Source: CALOCN01 sp942491735
Lineage (GTDB): Bacteria > Eisenbacteria > RBG-16-71-46 > JABDJR01
DNA: 64,000 bases
Assembly: GCA_942491735.1 (NCBI GenBank)
Contig: CALOCN010000008.1
Coordinates: 62,001 to 126,000, forward strand
Reading direction: 5' to 3'
Shown here in pieces: positions 8,778 through 17,100 of this stretch. The notes beneath the pieces were generated by a model, which had not been told where the DNA came from, did no database searches, and was given only the letters and a program-made list of their open reading frames with translations. How positions within the stretch are numbered: position 1 is the first letter of the stretch; each line of letters starts with the position of its first letter. The translations under genes were made by a program, and so were the position numbers.

Positions 8778-8984
8778 TCAGGGTCGGGACACGTCGTCGG
8801 GATAGTGCTCTCCGGTGTCCATGTCGTCGACGAAGTCGTCTTCGGTGTCATCCAGAAGGTCGTCGCCGAATCCCACCGGGTCCACCAGCTCGTTCCCGGT
8901 CGCTGGAGCCAGGACGCTGTCCTGTCCGCAGCCGGTGAACGCGAGAAGCATCAGGGCCAGTAGGGTCAGGATGGTCGGTCTCAT
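8778..8984 (-). CDS. Tiny acidic lipoprotein
   Basis: A 68-residue protein with a lipoprotein signal: hydrophobic stretch ILTLLALMLL and lipobox AFTGC, so Cys19 would be lipidated. The mature peptide is short and very acidic (DDLLDDTEDDFVDDMDTGEH), with no known domain. GAGGAGG is placed ideally before the ATG at 8984. It stands alone between the terminator of the sigma operon and a perfect hairpin. Function unknown; Ca2+ or metal binding by the Asp cluster is only a guess. Confidence 0.7.
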   Translation of the reverse strand: MRPTILTLLALMLLAFTGCGQDSVLAPATGNELVDPVGFGDDLLDDTEDDFVDDMDTGEHYPDDVSRP

Positions 8985-9077
8985 GGGATTTCCTCCTCGT
9001 TGGGGCGGGGAATCTGTTTTCCCTCCCCCTTGTGTTCCCAGTACGCCCCGGGAGGGCGGATTCCCGTGGGGTCGGGG

Positions 9078-9110
9078 AAAAAAGGGGAGGGACGCCGTAA
9101 CGTCCCCCCC
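9078..9110 (-). terminator. Rho-independent terminator of the sigma/anti-sigma operon
   Basis: Read on the minus strand, a G-rich arm (9110-9101) ending GGGACG pairs with CGTCCC plus CCCC (9094-9084), with loop TTACGG and one bulged T, followed at once by six T (9083-9078). It lies about 130 bases after the stop codon at 9237. This is the most canonical terminator in the window. Confidence 0.75.
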
Positions 9111-9236
9111 ACCAACGCGCTGGAATGCTCCGGATCCCGCGAGTCCGAGCTGCCGACGGACCGGGGACCCGTGTCCCGGGGGGAGACGCACACCGGCTGC
9201 TGCCGAGGCCGGTGCCCACTCCCCCCGGAACGCGGT

Positions 9237-9974
9237 TCAACGCGTCATCTCAAGACCCACCGAGAACGCCCCGTCCGGGACGTCCTCGAACTCCGCCAGG
9301 AGGTACGCGGCGCCCTCGACCGGTTCCAGCATCACGCTGCGCGGTTCCAGCGCCTCTGTTTCCAGCACCACCCGGCCGGTGCGAAAACCGGCCAGTGTGG
9401 GGTCCACGAGCACCGAAAGGGCCCGACGCCCGGCGTGGACCACGACCTTCCCCACCACGTTTCCATCCCGCAATACGTTGAGGGTGACCGAGGCCCCGGC
9501 CTCGGGATCGACCCGGCTCGCCGCCTCCAGGGCCCGCACCGCGGCCTGGAGATCACCGGCCCCGCAGTGACGCGAGGCTTCCTCGGCCAGACGCGCCGCT
9601 TCCTGGCTCCGTTCGGGATCTCCCACCCCGGAATAGGCCGGGACAAACGCCGCATCCAGCCCCCCAGTCGCTCCGGTCAATCGCTCCACCGCCGCCGCGG
9701 CCAGGCGCTTGCCCCCGTCCAGGATGCCACGCACCCGCAACGCGAGATCGGCTGCGGGTGAAGGAGCGGCCCCGGCCAGGGAGGCCCGCAGGGCGTACTC
9801 CTCCATGAAGGCGGCCCAGGAACCCTCGAAGTCGGCCCGGATGGCCCGAATCGTGGTGACCCGATCGGTACAGGGGGTGCAGTGACCGAGGTGCGCATAG
9901 AGCGTTTCTGCCCGACCGGGATCGAGGATCCCGGCGGCGAACTCCAGCAAGTCGTCCTGAAGGGGATGTCGCAT
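9237..9974 (-). CDS. Zinc-binding anti-sigma factor candidate (ZAS type)
   Basis: About 245 residues. The N-terminus has a helical segment and the motif HLGHCTPC (H28-x3-C32-x2-C35), the Zn-binding signature of ZAS anti-sigma factors. No transmembrane segment is visible, so it would be soluble. The C-terminal half has a helical repeat-like part (LAEEASRHCGAGDLQAAVRALEAAS) and a beta-rich region of unknown family. I preferred ATG 9974 (GGAG 9 bases upstream) over the in-frame GTG at 9989. It follows the sigma-like gene by 68 bases on the same strand, which supports the anti-sigma role by context. Confidence 0.65.
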   Translation of the reverse strand: MRHPLQDDLLEFAAGILDPGRAETLYAHLGHCTPCTDRVTTIRAIRADFEGSWAAFMEEYALRASLAGAAPSPAADLALRVRGILDGGKRLAAAAVERLTGATGGLDAAFVPAYSGVGDPERSQEAARLAEEASRHCGAGDLQAAVRALEAASRVDPEAGASVTLNVLRDGNVVGKVVVHAGRRALSVLVDPTLAGFRTGRVVLETEALEPRSVMLEPVEGAAYLLAEFEDVPDGAFSVGLEMTR

Positions 9975-10042
9975 GACCGTGTTCTCCACAGCTTACGGGA
10001 AGGCGTTGTTGTCCTGTTTCCACCCCCTGTACGCGGGGGGGA

Positions 10043-11002
10043 TCAGGGTTCTCGCGGGGTGCCCACCTCGGGAAGCGGAATGCGCTTGCGGGCCTCGGGG
10101 TCGGCGAACACCTTCTTGATCCGCTCCTTGACCCCACGGGTCCAGTCGGAGACGGACTTGCGCTCGTCCTTGCCGAAATAGTCGCAAAGCGGGGTCTTCC
10201 CGGCGATCCGGGTCCCCAGTCGCTCGAACTGCAGGAGCGAGGTGCGATCCCGGGCAAACAGGTCGGGGGGAGCGAGTTCCAGGCGCGCATCGAGGGGTGC
10301 ACGCACCCGGGAGAGAAAGCCGGGCTCCAGGCTGGCCTCGCGCCCGATCCCCTCCACCAGGTCGCCGCACGACTCGAACAGATCCCGGGGCCCCACTTCC
10401 CGCACCACCCGGTCCGGATCGCCGGTCACCGGCACCTTCCCGCTCAGCACGGCGGGGCCGGCCGAGGAGCGTTCCTGCTTGGCCTTGCCCCATAGGAGGA
10501 TGCTGTATCCGAAGGCGGCCTGCTGATGGGGATAGCCCCCCCAGCGAAGAAAGATCTCGATCATCTCCAGGAAGAGACGCGATGGTGGGGGCTTGCCCTC
10601 GGGGTCCTCGAACCGTCCCTCCCCCAGCACCTGGCGCAAACGCGGGGGGGCCTTCTCCAGATCCCCCGGGGTCAGCTCCTGCCAACCGTCCTCGTCGTCG
10701 TCATCCTGGGAGGCGGGGGCCAGATCGGGGCGCTTGTAGACGAACCGCTTGATGATGTTGCGGGCCAGACCCCGGGCAAAGACCGGAAGCGGGTACTCCG
10801 GGTTGTACCGGTCGAGGCGCTGGAAGAGGTAGATGCGCACCTCCTGCAGGACCTCCTCGACATCCAGGTCCGGGCGACCGCGCACCTGGCTGAGGACGAA
10901 GCTGCGCAGCCCGGCTTCCAGCGGCTCCATGAGCCGATCGAAGGCCGAGGCATCCCCGGCCAACATCTTCTGGATGAGCGCGACTTCGGTTTCGTTCGCC
11001 AT
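10043..11002 (-). CDS. ECF-like sigma factor with divergent C-terminal region
   Basis: A 319-residue protein. Residues 5-95 look like sigma-70 region 2: IQKMLAGDASAFDRLM, then DVEEVLQEVRIYLFQRL and a basic RGLARNIIKRFVYKRP helix that would contact core polymerase and the -10. The rest does not resemble a normal region 4; only the last 60 residues (TPLCDYFGKDERKSVSDW, then a basic helix) could be a degenerate helix-turn-helix. Usual ECF factors are 170-200 residues, so about 130 residues are extra. It starts 20 bases after the transglutaminase/Clp-N gene and precedes the anti-sigma candidate. TAGAGT lies 6 bases before its ATG, suggesting an internal leaderless promoter. Confidence 0.7.
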   Translation of the reverse strand: MANETEVALIQKMLAGDASAFDRLMEPLEAGLRSFVLSQVRGRPDLDVEEVLQEVRIYLFQRLDRYNPEYPLPVFARGLARNIIKRFVYKRPDLAPASQDDDDEDGWQELTPGDLEKAPPRLRQVLGEGRFEDPEGKPPPSRLFLEMIEIFLRWGGYPHQQAAFGYSILLWGKAKQERSSAGPAVLSGKVPVTGDPDRVVREVGPRDLFESCGDLVEGIGREASLEPGFLSRVRAPLDARLELAPPDLFARDRTSLLQFERLGTRIAGKTPLCDYFGKDERKSVSDWTRGVKERIKKVFADPEARKRIPLPEVGTPREP

Positions 11003-11008
11003 GGGTGC

Positions 11009-11014
11009 ACTCTA
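11009..11014 (-). promoter_or_regulatory. Leaderless-type -10 before the sigma gene
   Basis: Minus strand TAGAGT, then six bases, then the ATG at 11002. The spacing equals that seen before other genes here and would place transcription start at or next to the ATG. It overlaps the end of the upstream gene region. Confidence 0.4.
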
Positions 11015-11022
11015 CCAGCCGG

Positions 11023-12516
11023 TCAGGCGGAACCGGATCGCGAGGGGAAGCTGCGGGAGAAGGTCATCTCGCCCATGCCCTCCCAGCGACGCTCCAGCTC
11101 GTGGAGGAGCGCAAGGACATCGCAACCGGCCGCCTGGAGCACCTTCTTCACGTTGCGGCTGGGGTTCTCCACCACGGCCCAGAGCAGATCGCATTCCTCG
11201 ACGATGGCCCCCCCCCGGTTGCGGGTGTTGGTGCGGGCCGCCCCCCGGCAGGTTTCCCAGTTCTTGGTGGGCCGCGGCGGGTCCGTGTGCCCCTCCGGGT
11301 GCAGGTTCGTCTCGAGCACCCGGCGCACCCGCTCCACGCTGGATCCGGTCGTCTCCAGCACCTGGGTGGTGATCTCGCCGCCCGCCTCGCACAGCCCGTA
11401 GAGAATATGGATCGTCTCCCTGCGGCGCGCCGAGAGCCCGTCCCCGAACCGATCGGCAAGCCAGTAGGCGCGTTGCACCAGGGGATCGTTGGCCGGGACC
11501 CGCGGCCGGACCCCACCGGTGGGTGGGCGGGATGCCCGCACGTCCACCGCGTGGGCGGACTCCGCAAACAGGGCGTCACGCGCCGCGGCCCGGGCCGCAT
11601 CGAACTCCAGCGCCCATTTGCCCCCACAGAGCCCGGTCGCCTCCACCACCAGCAGCTCGCCGCGGTCCACACGACGACGCAGGTCCTCGACCTCGGCAAG
11701 GAGCGGGCGGAATCGATCGGCCCGTTCCTGCCAGCACCCCAGGAACACATGGTTGGGAGCGGCGCCCAGGTCCCCGGTGAAGATGAGAAGCGGGGCCAGC
11801 CCCAACGATTCGAGACACCCCGCCAGGAGCAGGGTGAGATCCAGGCAGTTGCCGCGCCCACTGTGGGCATCCGGACCGGAGAGCACCTCGGACGGCGCGA
11901 GCACGCGTTGGTAGCTGGTGTCCAGGGCGTCCAGACGCACCACATCGGGTGCGTTGTACTCGATGGCGCACTCCCGGGACAGGTAGTCGTAGAGCGACTG
12001 GAGGGTCGGTCCGGTCTCGGGGCGCCCGGCCAGGACCATTTCGGCGAGCGAACGCCCCCCGAGGCGCGACGCACCGCCGATCACCCGCGCCACCATGTCG
12101 TCGCCGGGAGACACGTGCGCGGCGATCAACCGTCGCGCCTCGCGCCCGTGGGACCAGTGGTTGGGGGGAAGCAGCACCATGGGCACGCGGCCCAGGGAGC
12201 GCCCGTCGATCCAGGACTCCAGGTGGGTGTCGGTGACGGCGCGTACGGCGTCGAGTGCTTCGGCATGGGTGCGGGAGAACACGGGGATGGGACCGGACCG
12301 CTCCCCATCGGACAACAGGTCGAGGGGGATCGAGACCGAGTAGTCAGCCTCGGTCAGCTCCAACCGCAACTCCCGGCCGGGGTCCAGGGTACCGGAAACG
12401 TGGCGGATCTCCCGGACCGGTGCCAGGGAGGCAAGCGCCCACACGGAGCTGATCACGGGGACGCGATCCAGCTCGAAACCAAGTCCGTTTGTTTCGTCCA
12501 CGAAGCGGGTGAGCAA
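11023..12516 (-). CDS. Transglutaminase-like protein fused to a Clp-N-like domain
   Basis: About 497 residues starting from TTG at 12516, which has GGGGAGG 5 bases upstream. A longer GTG frame start at 12558 is impossible if the -10 at 12549 is real, because it lies inside the promoter. The middle carries a transglutaminase/cysteine-protease-like core: SGRGNCLDLTLLLAGCLESL (Cys224) and PNHVFLGCW (His256). The C-terminal 130 residues have the paired helical pattern of Clp N-domains (LVQRAYWLADR..LSARRRETIHILYGL; ECDLLWAVVENPSRNVKKVL), which bind adaptors or substrates. First gene of an operon with the sigma and anti-sigma genes. Target unknown. Confidence 0.65.
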   Translation of the reverse strand: MLTRFVDETNGLGFELDRVPVISSVWALASLAPVREIRHVSGTLDPGRELRLELTEADYSVSIPLDLLSDGERSGPIPVFSRTHAEALDAVRAVTDTHLESWIDGRSLGRVPMVLLPPNHWSHGREARRLIAAHVSPGDDMVARVIGGASRLGGRSLAEMVLAGRPETGPTLQSLYDYLSRECAIEYNAPDVVRLDALDTSYQRVLAPSEVLSGPDAHSGRGNCLDLTLLLAGCLESLGLAPLLIFTGDLGAAPNHVFLGCWQERADRFRPLLAEVEDLRRRVDRGELLVVEATGLCGGKWALEFDAARAAARDALFAESAHAVDVRASRPPTGGVRPRVPANDPLVQRAYWLADRFGDGLSARRRETIHILYGLCEAGGEITTQVLETTGSSVERVRRVLETNLHPEGHTDPPRPTKNWETCRGAARTNTRNRGGAIVEECDLLWAVVENPSRNVKKVLQAAGCDVLALLHELERRWEGMGEMTFSRSFPSRSGSA

Positions 12517-12548
12517 CGGTTCCTCCCCAGAGCGATGGGGTAGGCGGC

Positions 12549-12557
12549 AGTGTAGCA
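12549..12557 (-). promoter_or_regulatory. Extended -10 promoter of the transglutaminase/sigma operon
   Basis: Minus strand TGCTACACT, identical to the box at 34890. Transcription would start near 12542, leaving a leader of about 26 bases with the GGGGAGG site before TTG 12516. It decides the start codon of that gene. Confidence 0.55.
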
Positions 12558-13209
12558 CCGGGGAAGCCGGATCACGGAGGAAGCCGGCACGGCCGCTAGC
12601 CGGTGGCGACCTGCCAGGCCAGCCGGGCCGCGAAGGCCAGCAGGGCGACCAGACCCAGCGCGAGTCCTCCCCGTTCCCAACCGGGCCCCAGTCGTTTGAG
12701 TTGCCCGAACGGTTCTTCGAATCGTCAACGAGTCGTCACCCGATCTTAACAGGCAGCCCGTATCCTCCAGGTCAATCGGGGGTGATGCACCTCCCGGTGG
12801 CTCGAGTGGACATCCAAGCGATTCCGGTCGGAAGCCGATCGGCTTTCGGCAATCCATTGAACCCGGATGCAGCCTGGATGACGGGGTGTCCATCTTGATC
12901 CCGACCCGAGAAGAGCGGCTCCACCGGGAGCCGTCTCTTCGCCAACTTCCAACCCCGGTCCCGCAGCCCTCCCGCACCAACAGCAATCCGCGGGACCGGG
13001 GTTTCCCCTTTCGCCCCCCCCAACGCCGCCGGGGACTTCCGACAACTCCGATCGTTTTTGTCATATAGATCGTTTGTTTTCTGGTCCGTATGAAAGATAG
13101 ATGTGCCTATAACCCGATACATATGACGAGATCGGTCTGCTTCGCTTGAACCGCTTCGGCAGGGGTGTGAGAATCGACACACACCTTTGGGAGTGAAAGC
13201 GAAGAGCCA
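12558..13209. other. Divergent 650-base intergenic region upstream of rnfB
   Basis: No convincing gene. On the minus strand 12594-12720 encodes a hydrophobic stretch (LALGLVALLAFAARLAW) ending in TAG, but it has no start codon and a TGA cuts the frame near 12724. Hairpins lie at 12830-12848 (self-complementary AAGCCGATCGGCTT core) and 12910-12940 (13-base arm pairing with one bulge). From about 13050 the sequence turns AT-rich, as expected for the promoter of the Rnf operon. I compared it by eye with common riboswitch cores and found no match. Confidence 0.5.
13060..13127. repeat. Inverted repeat in the AT-rich region before rnfB
   Basis: GTCATATAGATCG (13060-13072) is nearly complementary to CGATACATATGAC (13115-13127), 11 of 13 positions, with about 42 bases between. 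It lies about 80-150 bases before rnfB and could be a regulator-binding pair or a long stem in the leader RNA. GATCGTTT also occurs twice as a direct repeat here. Confidence 0.4.
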
Positions 13210-14073
13210 ATGACGATCCTGACCGCGGTCGGCCTGCTTGGCACGCTGACCCTGATCCTGGCCACGCTGCTCGTGGTCGCCGACCGCAAACTCCATGTGG
13301 TCGAGGATCCCCGCATCGACCTGGTCGAGGACATGCTCCCCCACGCCAACTGCGGCGCCTGTGGTTATCCGGGGTGTCGCCCCTTTGCCGAAGCCCTTGT
13401 CGTCGGCAGCACCCTCCCCGGCAAGTGCACGGTGAGCGCGGAGAGCGAGCGTGCCCGGATCGCCGCGTTCCTTGGCGTCGATGTCGGAGCGGAAGAGAAA
13501 CGGGTGGCCCGGCTGGCCTGTGCGGGGGGAACCAACGTGGCCCGCAACCACGCAACCTACGACGGTCTTGCCTCCTGCCGCGCCGCCGCCACCGTGGCCG
13601 GGGGAGGCAAGGGATGCTTCTGGGGTTGCCTGGGTCTCGGGGATTGCGACGTGGCCTGCGACTTCGACGCCATCCACATGAACGAGCACGGCCTGCCGGT
13701 GGTGAACGAGGACAAGTGCACGGCGTGCGGGGACTGTGTCGAGGTGTGTCCCAAGGACCTGTTCAGCCTCCACCCCATCAGCCACCGGCTGTGGGTGGCC
13801 TGCCGCTCCCTGGAGGCCGGGGATGCGGTGCTCGAGGACTGCGAAGTGGCCTGCACCGCCTGCGGCAAGTGCGCGATGGATGCACCGGGTCTGATCACCA
13901 TGGAGAACAACCTGCCGGTGATCGACTACGCGGGGGCACACGGGACGCGGGTACCGATCGAGCGATGCCCCACCGGGGCGATCGCCTGGATCGACCCGGA
14001 GTTGGGTCTGGTGAAAGGGGCCGCGGCCCGCACCGTGGTTCGCAAAGGGGAGCGCGCAGACGCGCCAACGTGA
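13210..14073 (+). CDS. rnfB: Rnf complex subunit RnfB (ferredoxin-like subunit)
   Basis: 287 residues. An N-terminal membrane helix (residues 4-23) is followed by the RnfB Fe-S entry domain with Cys48, Cys51, Cys56 and Cys73 (HANCGACGYPGC..GKC), then GCFWGCLGLGDCDVAC and ferredoxin motifs CTACGDCVEVCP and CTACGKCAMDAP. RnfB takes electrons from reduced ferredoxin and passes them into the membrane complex. In the last CxxCxxCxxxC motif the fourth Cys is Ala; a distal Cys in ERCPTGAIAW could replace it. It is the first gene of the operon, split from rnfCDGEA by the large oxidoreductase gene. The ribosome binding site is weak (GAAGAG). Confidence 0.93.
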   Translation: MTILTAVGLLGTLTLILATLLVVADRKLHVVEDPRIDLVEDMLPHANCGACGYPGCRPFAEALVVGSTLPGKCTVSAESERARIAAFLGVDVGAEEKRVARLACAGGTNVARNHATYDGLASCRAAATVAGGGKGCFWGCLGLGDCDVACDFDAIHMNEHGLPVVNEDKCTACGDCVEVCPKDLFSLHPISHRLWVACRSLEAGDAVLEDCEVACTACGKCAMDAPGLITMENNLPVIDYAGAHGTRVPIERCPTGAIAWIDPELGLVKGAAARTVVRKGERADAPT

Positions 14074-14102
14074 TGCCGCGCAGCGCGCGGAAGGAGACGA
14101 CG

Positions 14103-17100
14103 ATGTCGTTGTTGACAATGGGCCGAAAATCGAAGAGGGACGAGCCGGGCTTCCGTTTTCCCGGCGTGCGCGCCGCCATGGACGGCAATACCGCGGTGAT
14201 CATGGTGGAGCGGGAGGCCTCGGACGGCGCCGGCGCCTATCCCATTACCCCGTCCACCCAGATGGGCGAGTACTGGGCCGAAGCCACCGCGCGCGGTCAC
14301 ATCAACATCTCCAACCGCCCGCTCATCTTCATCGAGCCGGAGGGGGAGCACGCCGCGGCCGCGGTCACCGCCGGATTGTCGATGACCGGGCTGCGGGCGG
14401 CGAACTTCTCGTCGGGCCAGGGCATCGCCTACATGCACGAGTCGCTGTACGCCGCGGTGGGAAAACGTCTTCCCTACGTGCTCAACATCGGCGCCCGGGC
14501 CATGACCAAGGCCACCCTCAACGTCCATGCGGGGCACGACGACTATCACTGCATCGACGACACCGGCTTCTTCCAGCTCTTCGCCAAGGACGCCCAGTCC
14601 GCGGCGGACCTGAACCTGATCACCCACCGCGTGGCCGAGCTCTCCCTCACCCCGGGCGCCATCGCCCAGGACGGGTTCCTCACTACCCACCTCATCGAGT
14701 CCCTGAAGGTTCCCGAGCGGGAGCTGGTCGCGGAGTACCTGGGTCGACCGGACGACATGATCGAAACCCCCACCCCGGCCCAGCGGCTGATCTACGGCAA
14801 GACCCGTCGCCGGATCCCGCTCCTGTGGGACGTGGACAACCCGATCATGGCCGGTCTGGTCCAGAACCAGGACAGCTACATGCAGAGCGTGGCCGCGCAG
14901 CGCCCGTTCTTCTTCGATCACATCCAGGACCTCACCGACCGGGCGTTCGAGGAGTTCCATGCCCTGACCGGTCGCCGCTATGAGCGGGTCATGACCTACC
15001 GGACCGGGGACGCCGACTACCTGATCGTGGGACAAGGCAGCCTCATTCCGTCCGCACAGGTCGTGGCCGACTACCTGCGTGAGACGCGCGGCATCAAGGT
15101 GGGCGTGGTGGACATCGTCATGTTCCGTCCCTTCCCCTCGGACCTGCTGGGTCCCATCCTGAAAGGCAAGAAGGGCGTCACCGTCCTGGAGCGTCTCGAC
15201 CAGCCGCTGGCGGTGGACCTGCCGCTCATGCGGGAGATCCGGGCCACGGTGAGCAAGTGCCTGGAGAACGGCCGCACACCGGACGCGCCGGCCCACCCCA
15301 CCCTGGCCACCTACAGGACGTTGATGGACGCGCCCAATCTCTACTCGGGGTCGTTCGGGATGGGAAGCCGCGACTTGCAGCCGGAGGGGCTGATCGGCGC
15401 GGTGGAGAACATGCTTCCCGACGGCAAGGGGAAGAAGCTGTTCTATCTCTCCATCGACTTCATCCGCGAGCGGGCACTCACTCCCAAGCAGGAGATGTAC
15501 CAGCAGACCATCGAGGCATCCTACCCGCATGTGAAGGAGTTGGCGGTGCGCGGGTCCGAGAACCCCAACCTGATGCCCAAGGACAGCATCACGGTGCGCT
15601 TCCACTCGGTGGGCGGCTGGGGCGCCATCACCACCGGCAAGAACCTGGCCATGACCCTGTTCGACCTGCTGGGCTACCACATCAAGGCCAACCCCAAGTA
15701 CGGCTCGGAGAAGAAGGGGCAGCCCACCACCTACTACCTCGCCGCGGCACCGGAGCCGATCCGGGTCAACTGCGAGTACTTCTACGTGGACGTGGTGCTC
15801 TCGCCGGACCCCAACGTGTTCCATCACACCAACGCCCTGGCCGGGCTCAAGGACGGCGGCACCTTCATCATCCAGAGCGACCGTTCCACGCCGGAGGCGG
15901 TGTGGAACGACATCCCGGTCCGCTACCGGAAGATCCTCATCGAGAAGAACATCCGGCTCTTTGCCCTCGACGCCTTCAGCATCGCGCGCGCCGAGGCCAC
16001 CGATCCCGAACTCCAGCTGCGTATGCAGGGCATCGCCTTCCAGGGTGCGTTCTTTGCCGCGTCCCCGGTCATGGAACAGGCCGGGCTCACCGAGGAGACC
16101 CTGATCGAGGCCATCCACAGCCAACTCCAGGACAAGTTCGGTTCCAAGGGCGCCCGCGTGGTCGAGGAGAACATGCAGGTGGTGCGTCGCGGGTTCGATG
16201 AGATCCGGGAGATCCCCCACGGCACCCTCGACGTGGTGAAGAGCAACGGCACCGCGACCGGCGGGGAGCCGGCCCTGCCGATCATGCTCAAGGAGCTGCC
16301 GAGCAGCAAGGAATCCCGCACCGACGTGCATCGGTTCTGGGAGCAGACCGGTAGCTTCTACGCGCGCGGGATGGGAAACGACAACATTACCGATCCGTTC
16401 ATCGGGCTCGGCATCATGCCGGCCTCCTCGGCGGTGTTCCGCGACATGACCGGGATCCGTTTCGAGCATCCCGAGTGGGTCCCCGAGAACTGCACCGCCT
16501 GCGCCAAGTGCTACACCGTGTGTCCCGACACCGCCATTCCCGGGCTGGTCAACACGGTGGGCCAGGTCCTGGACACGGTGGTGGATCGGGTGCGCAAGCG
16601 GGGCACGCCGCTGGAGCATCTGCCCAAGGCGGCCCGGGTCCTGGAGGGACACCTGCGCGGTCTCTTCGCCGAGTCCAAGGAGTCAGACCCCGTCGCTGAT
16701 CTCATGGACGAAGCGATCCGCGCCACCCTCAAGGACGGCGCCTTCGACGAGACGGCGCGGGCCGTCCTGACCCCCGAGATGGATGCCTTCCGCGAGGAAC
16801 TGGGGGACTTCAGGTTCGCCCTCACCCGCCCCCACTTCACCCTTCCCGAGAAGCAGGAAGCCGGTTCGGGAGGGCTGCTTTCCATCACCATCAATCCGTA
16901 CACCTGCAAGGGTTGCATGGAGTGCGTCGAGGTCTGCGACGACGACGCGTTGCGGCCGGTCACCCAGACCGACGCCTCGGTGGCCACCCTGCGCAAGGAG
17001 TGGGAGTTCTGGCTGAACCTGCCCAACACCCCGGAACGCTTCATGCGCATCGACGACCTGGAAGAAGGGATCGGTGCCCTGGAAACCCTGCTCCTGGACA

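Noticed and set aside
12516..12558. GTG at 12558 as start of the transglutaminase/Clp-N gene
   Set aside because: The GTG is part of the extended -10 TGCTACACT; the TTG at 12516 has a strong GGGGAGG site.
12740..12900. Structured RNA or riboswitch before rnfB
   Set aside because: Short hairpins are present, but I found no match by eye to TPP, cobalamin, glycine or cyclic-di-GMP riboswitch cores, and the distance to rnfB is over 300 bases.
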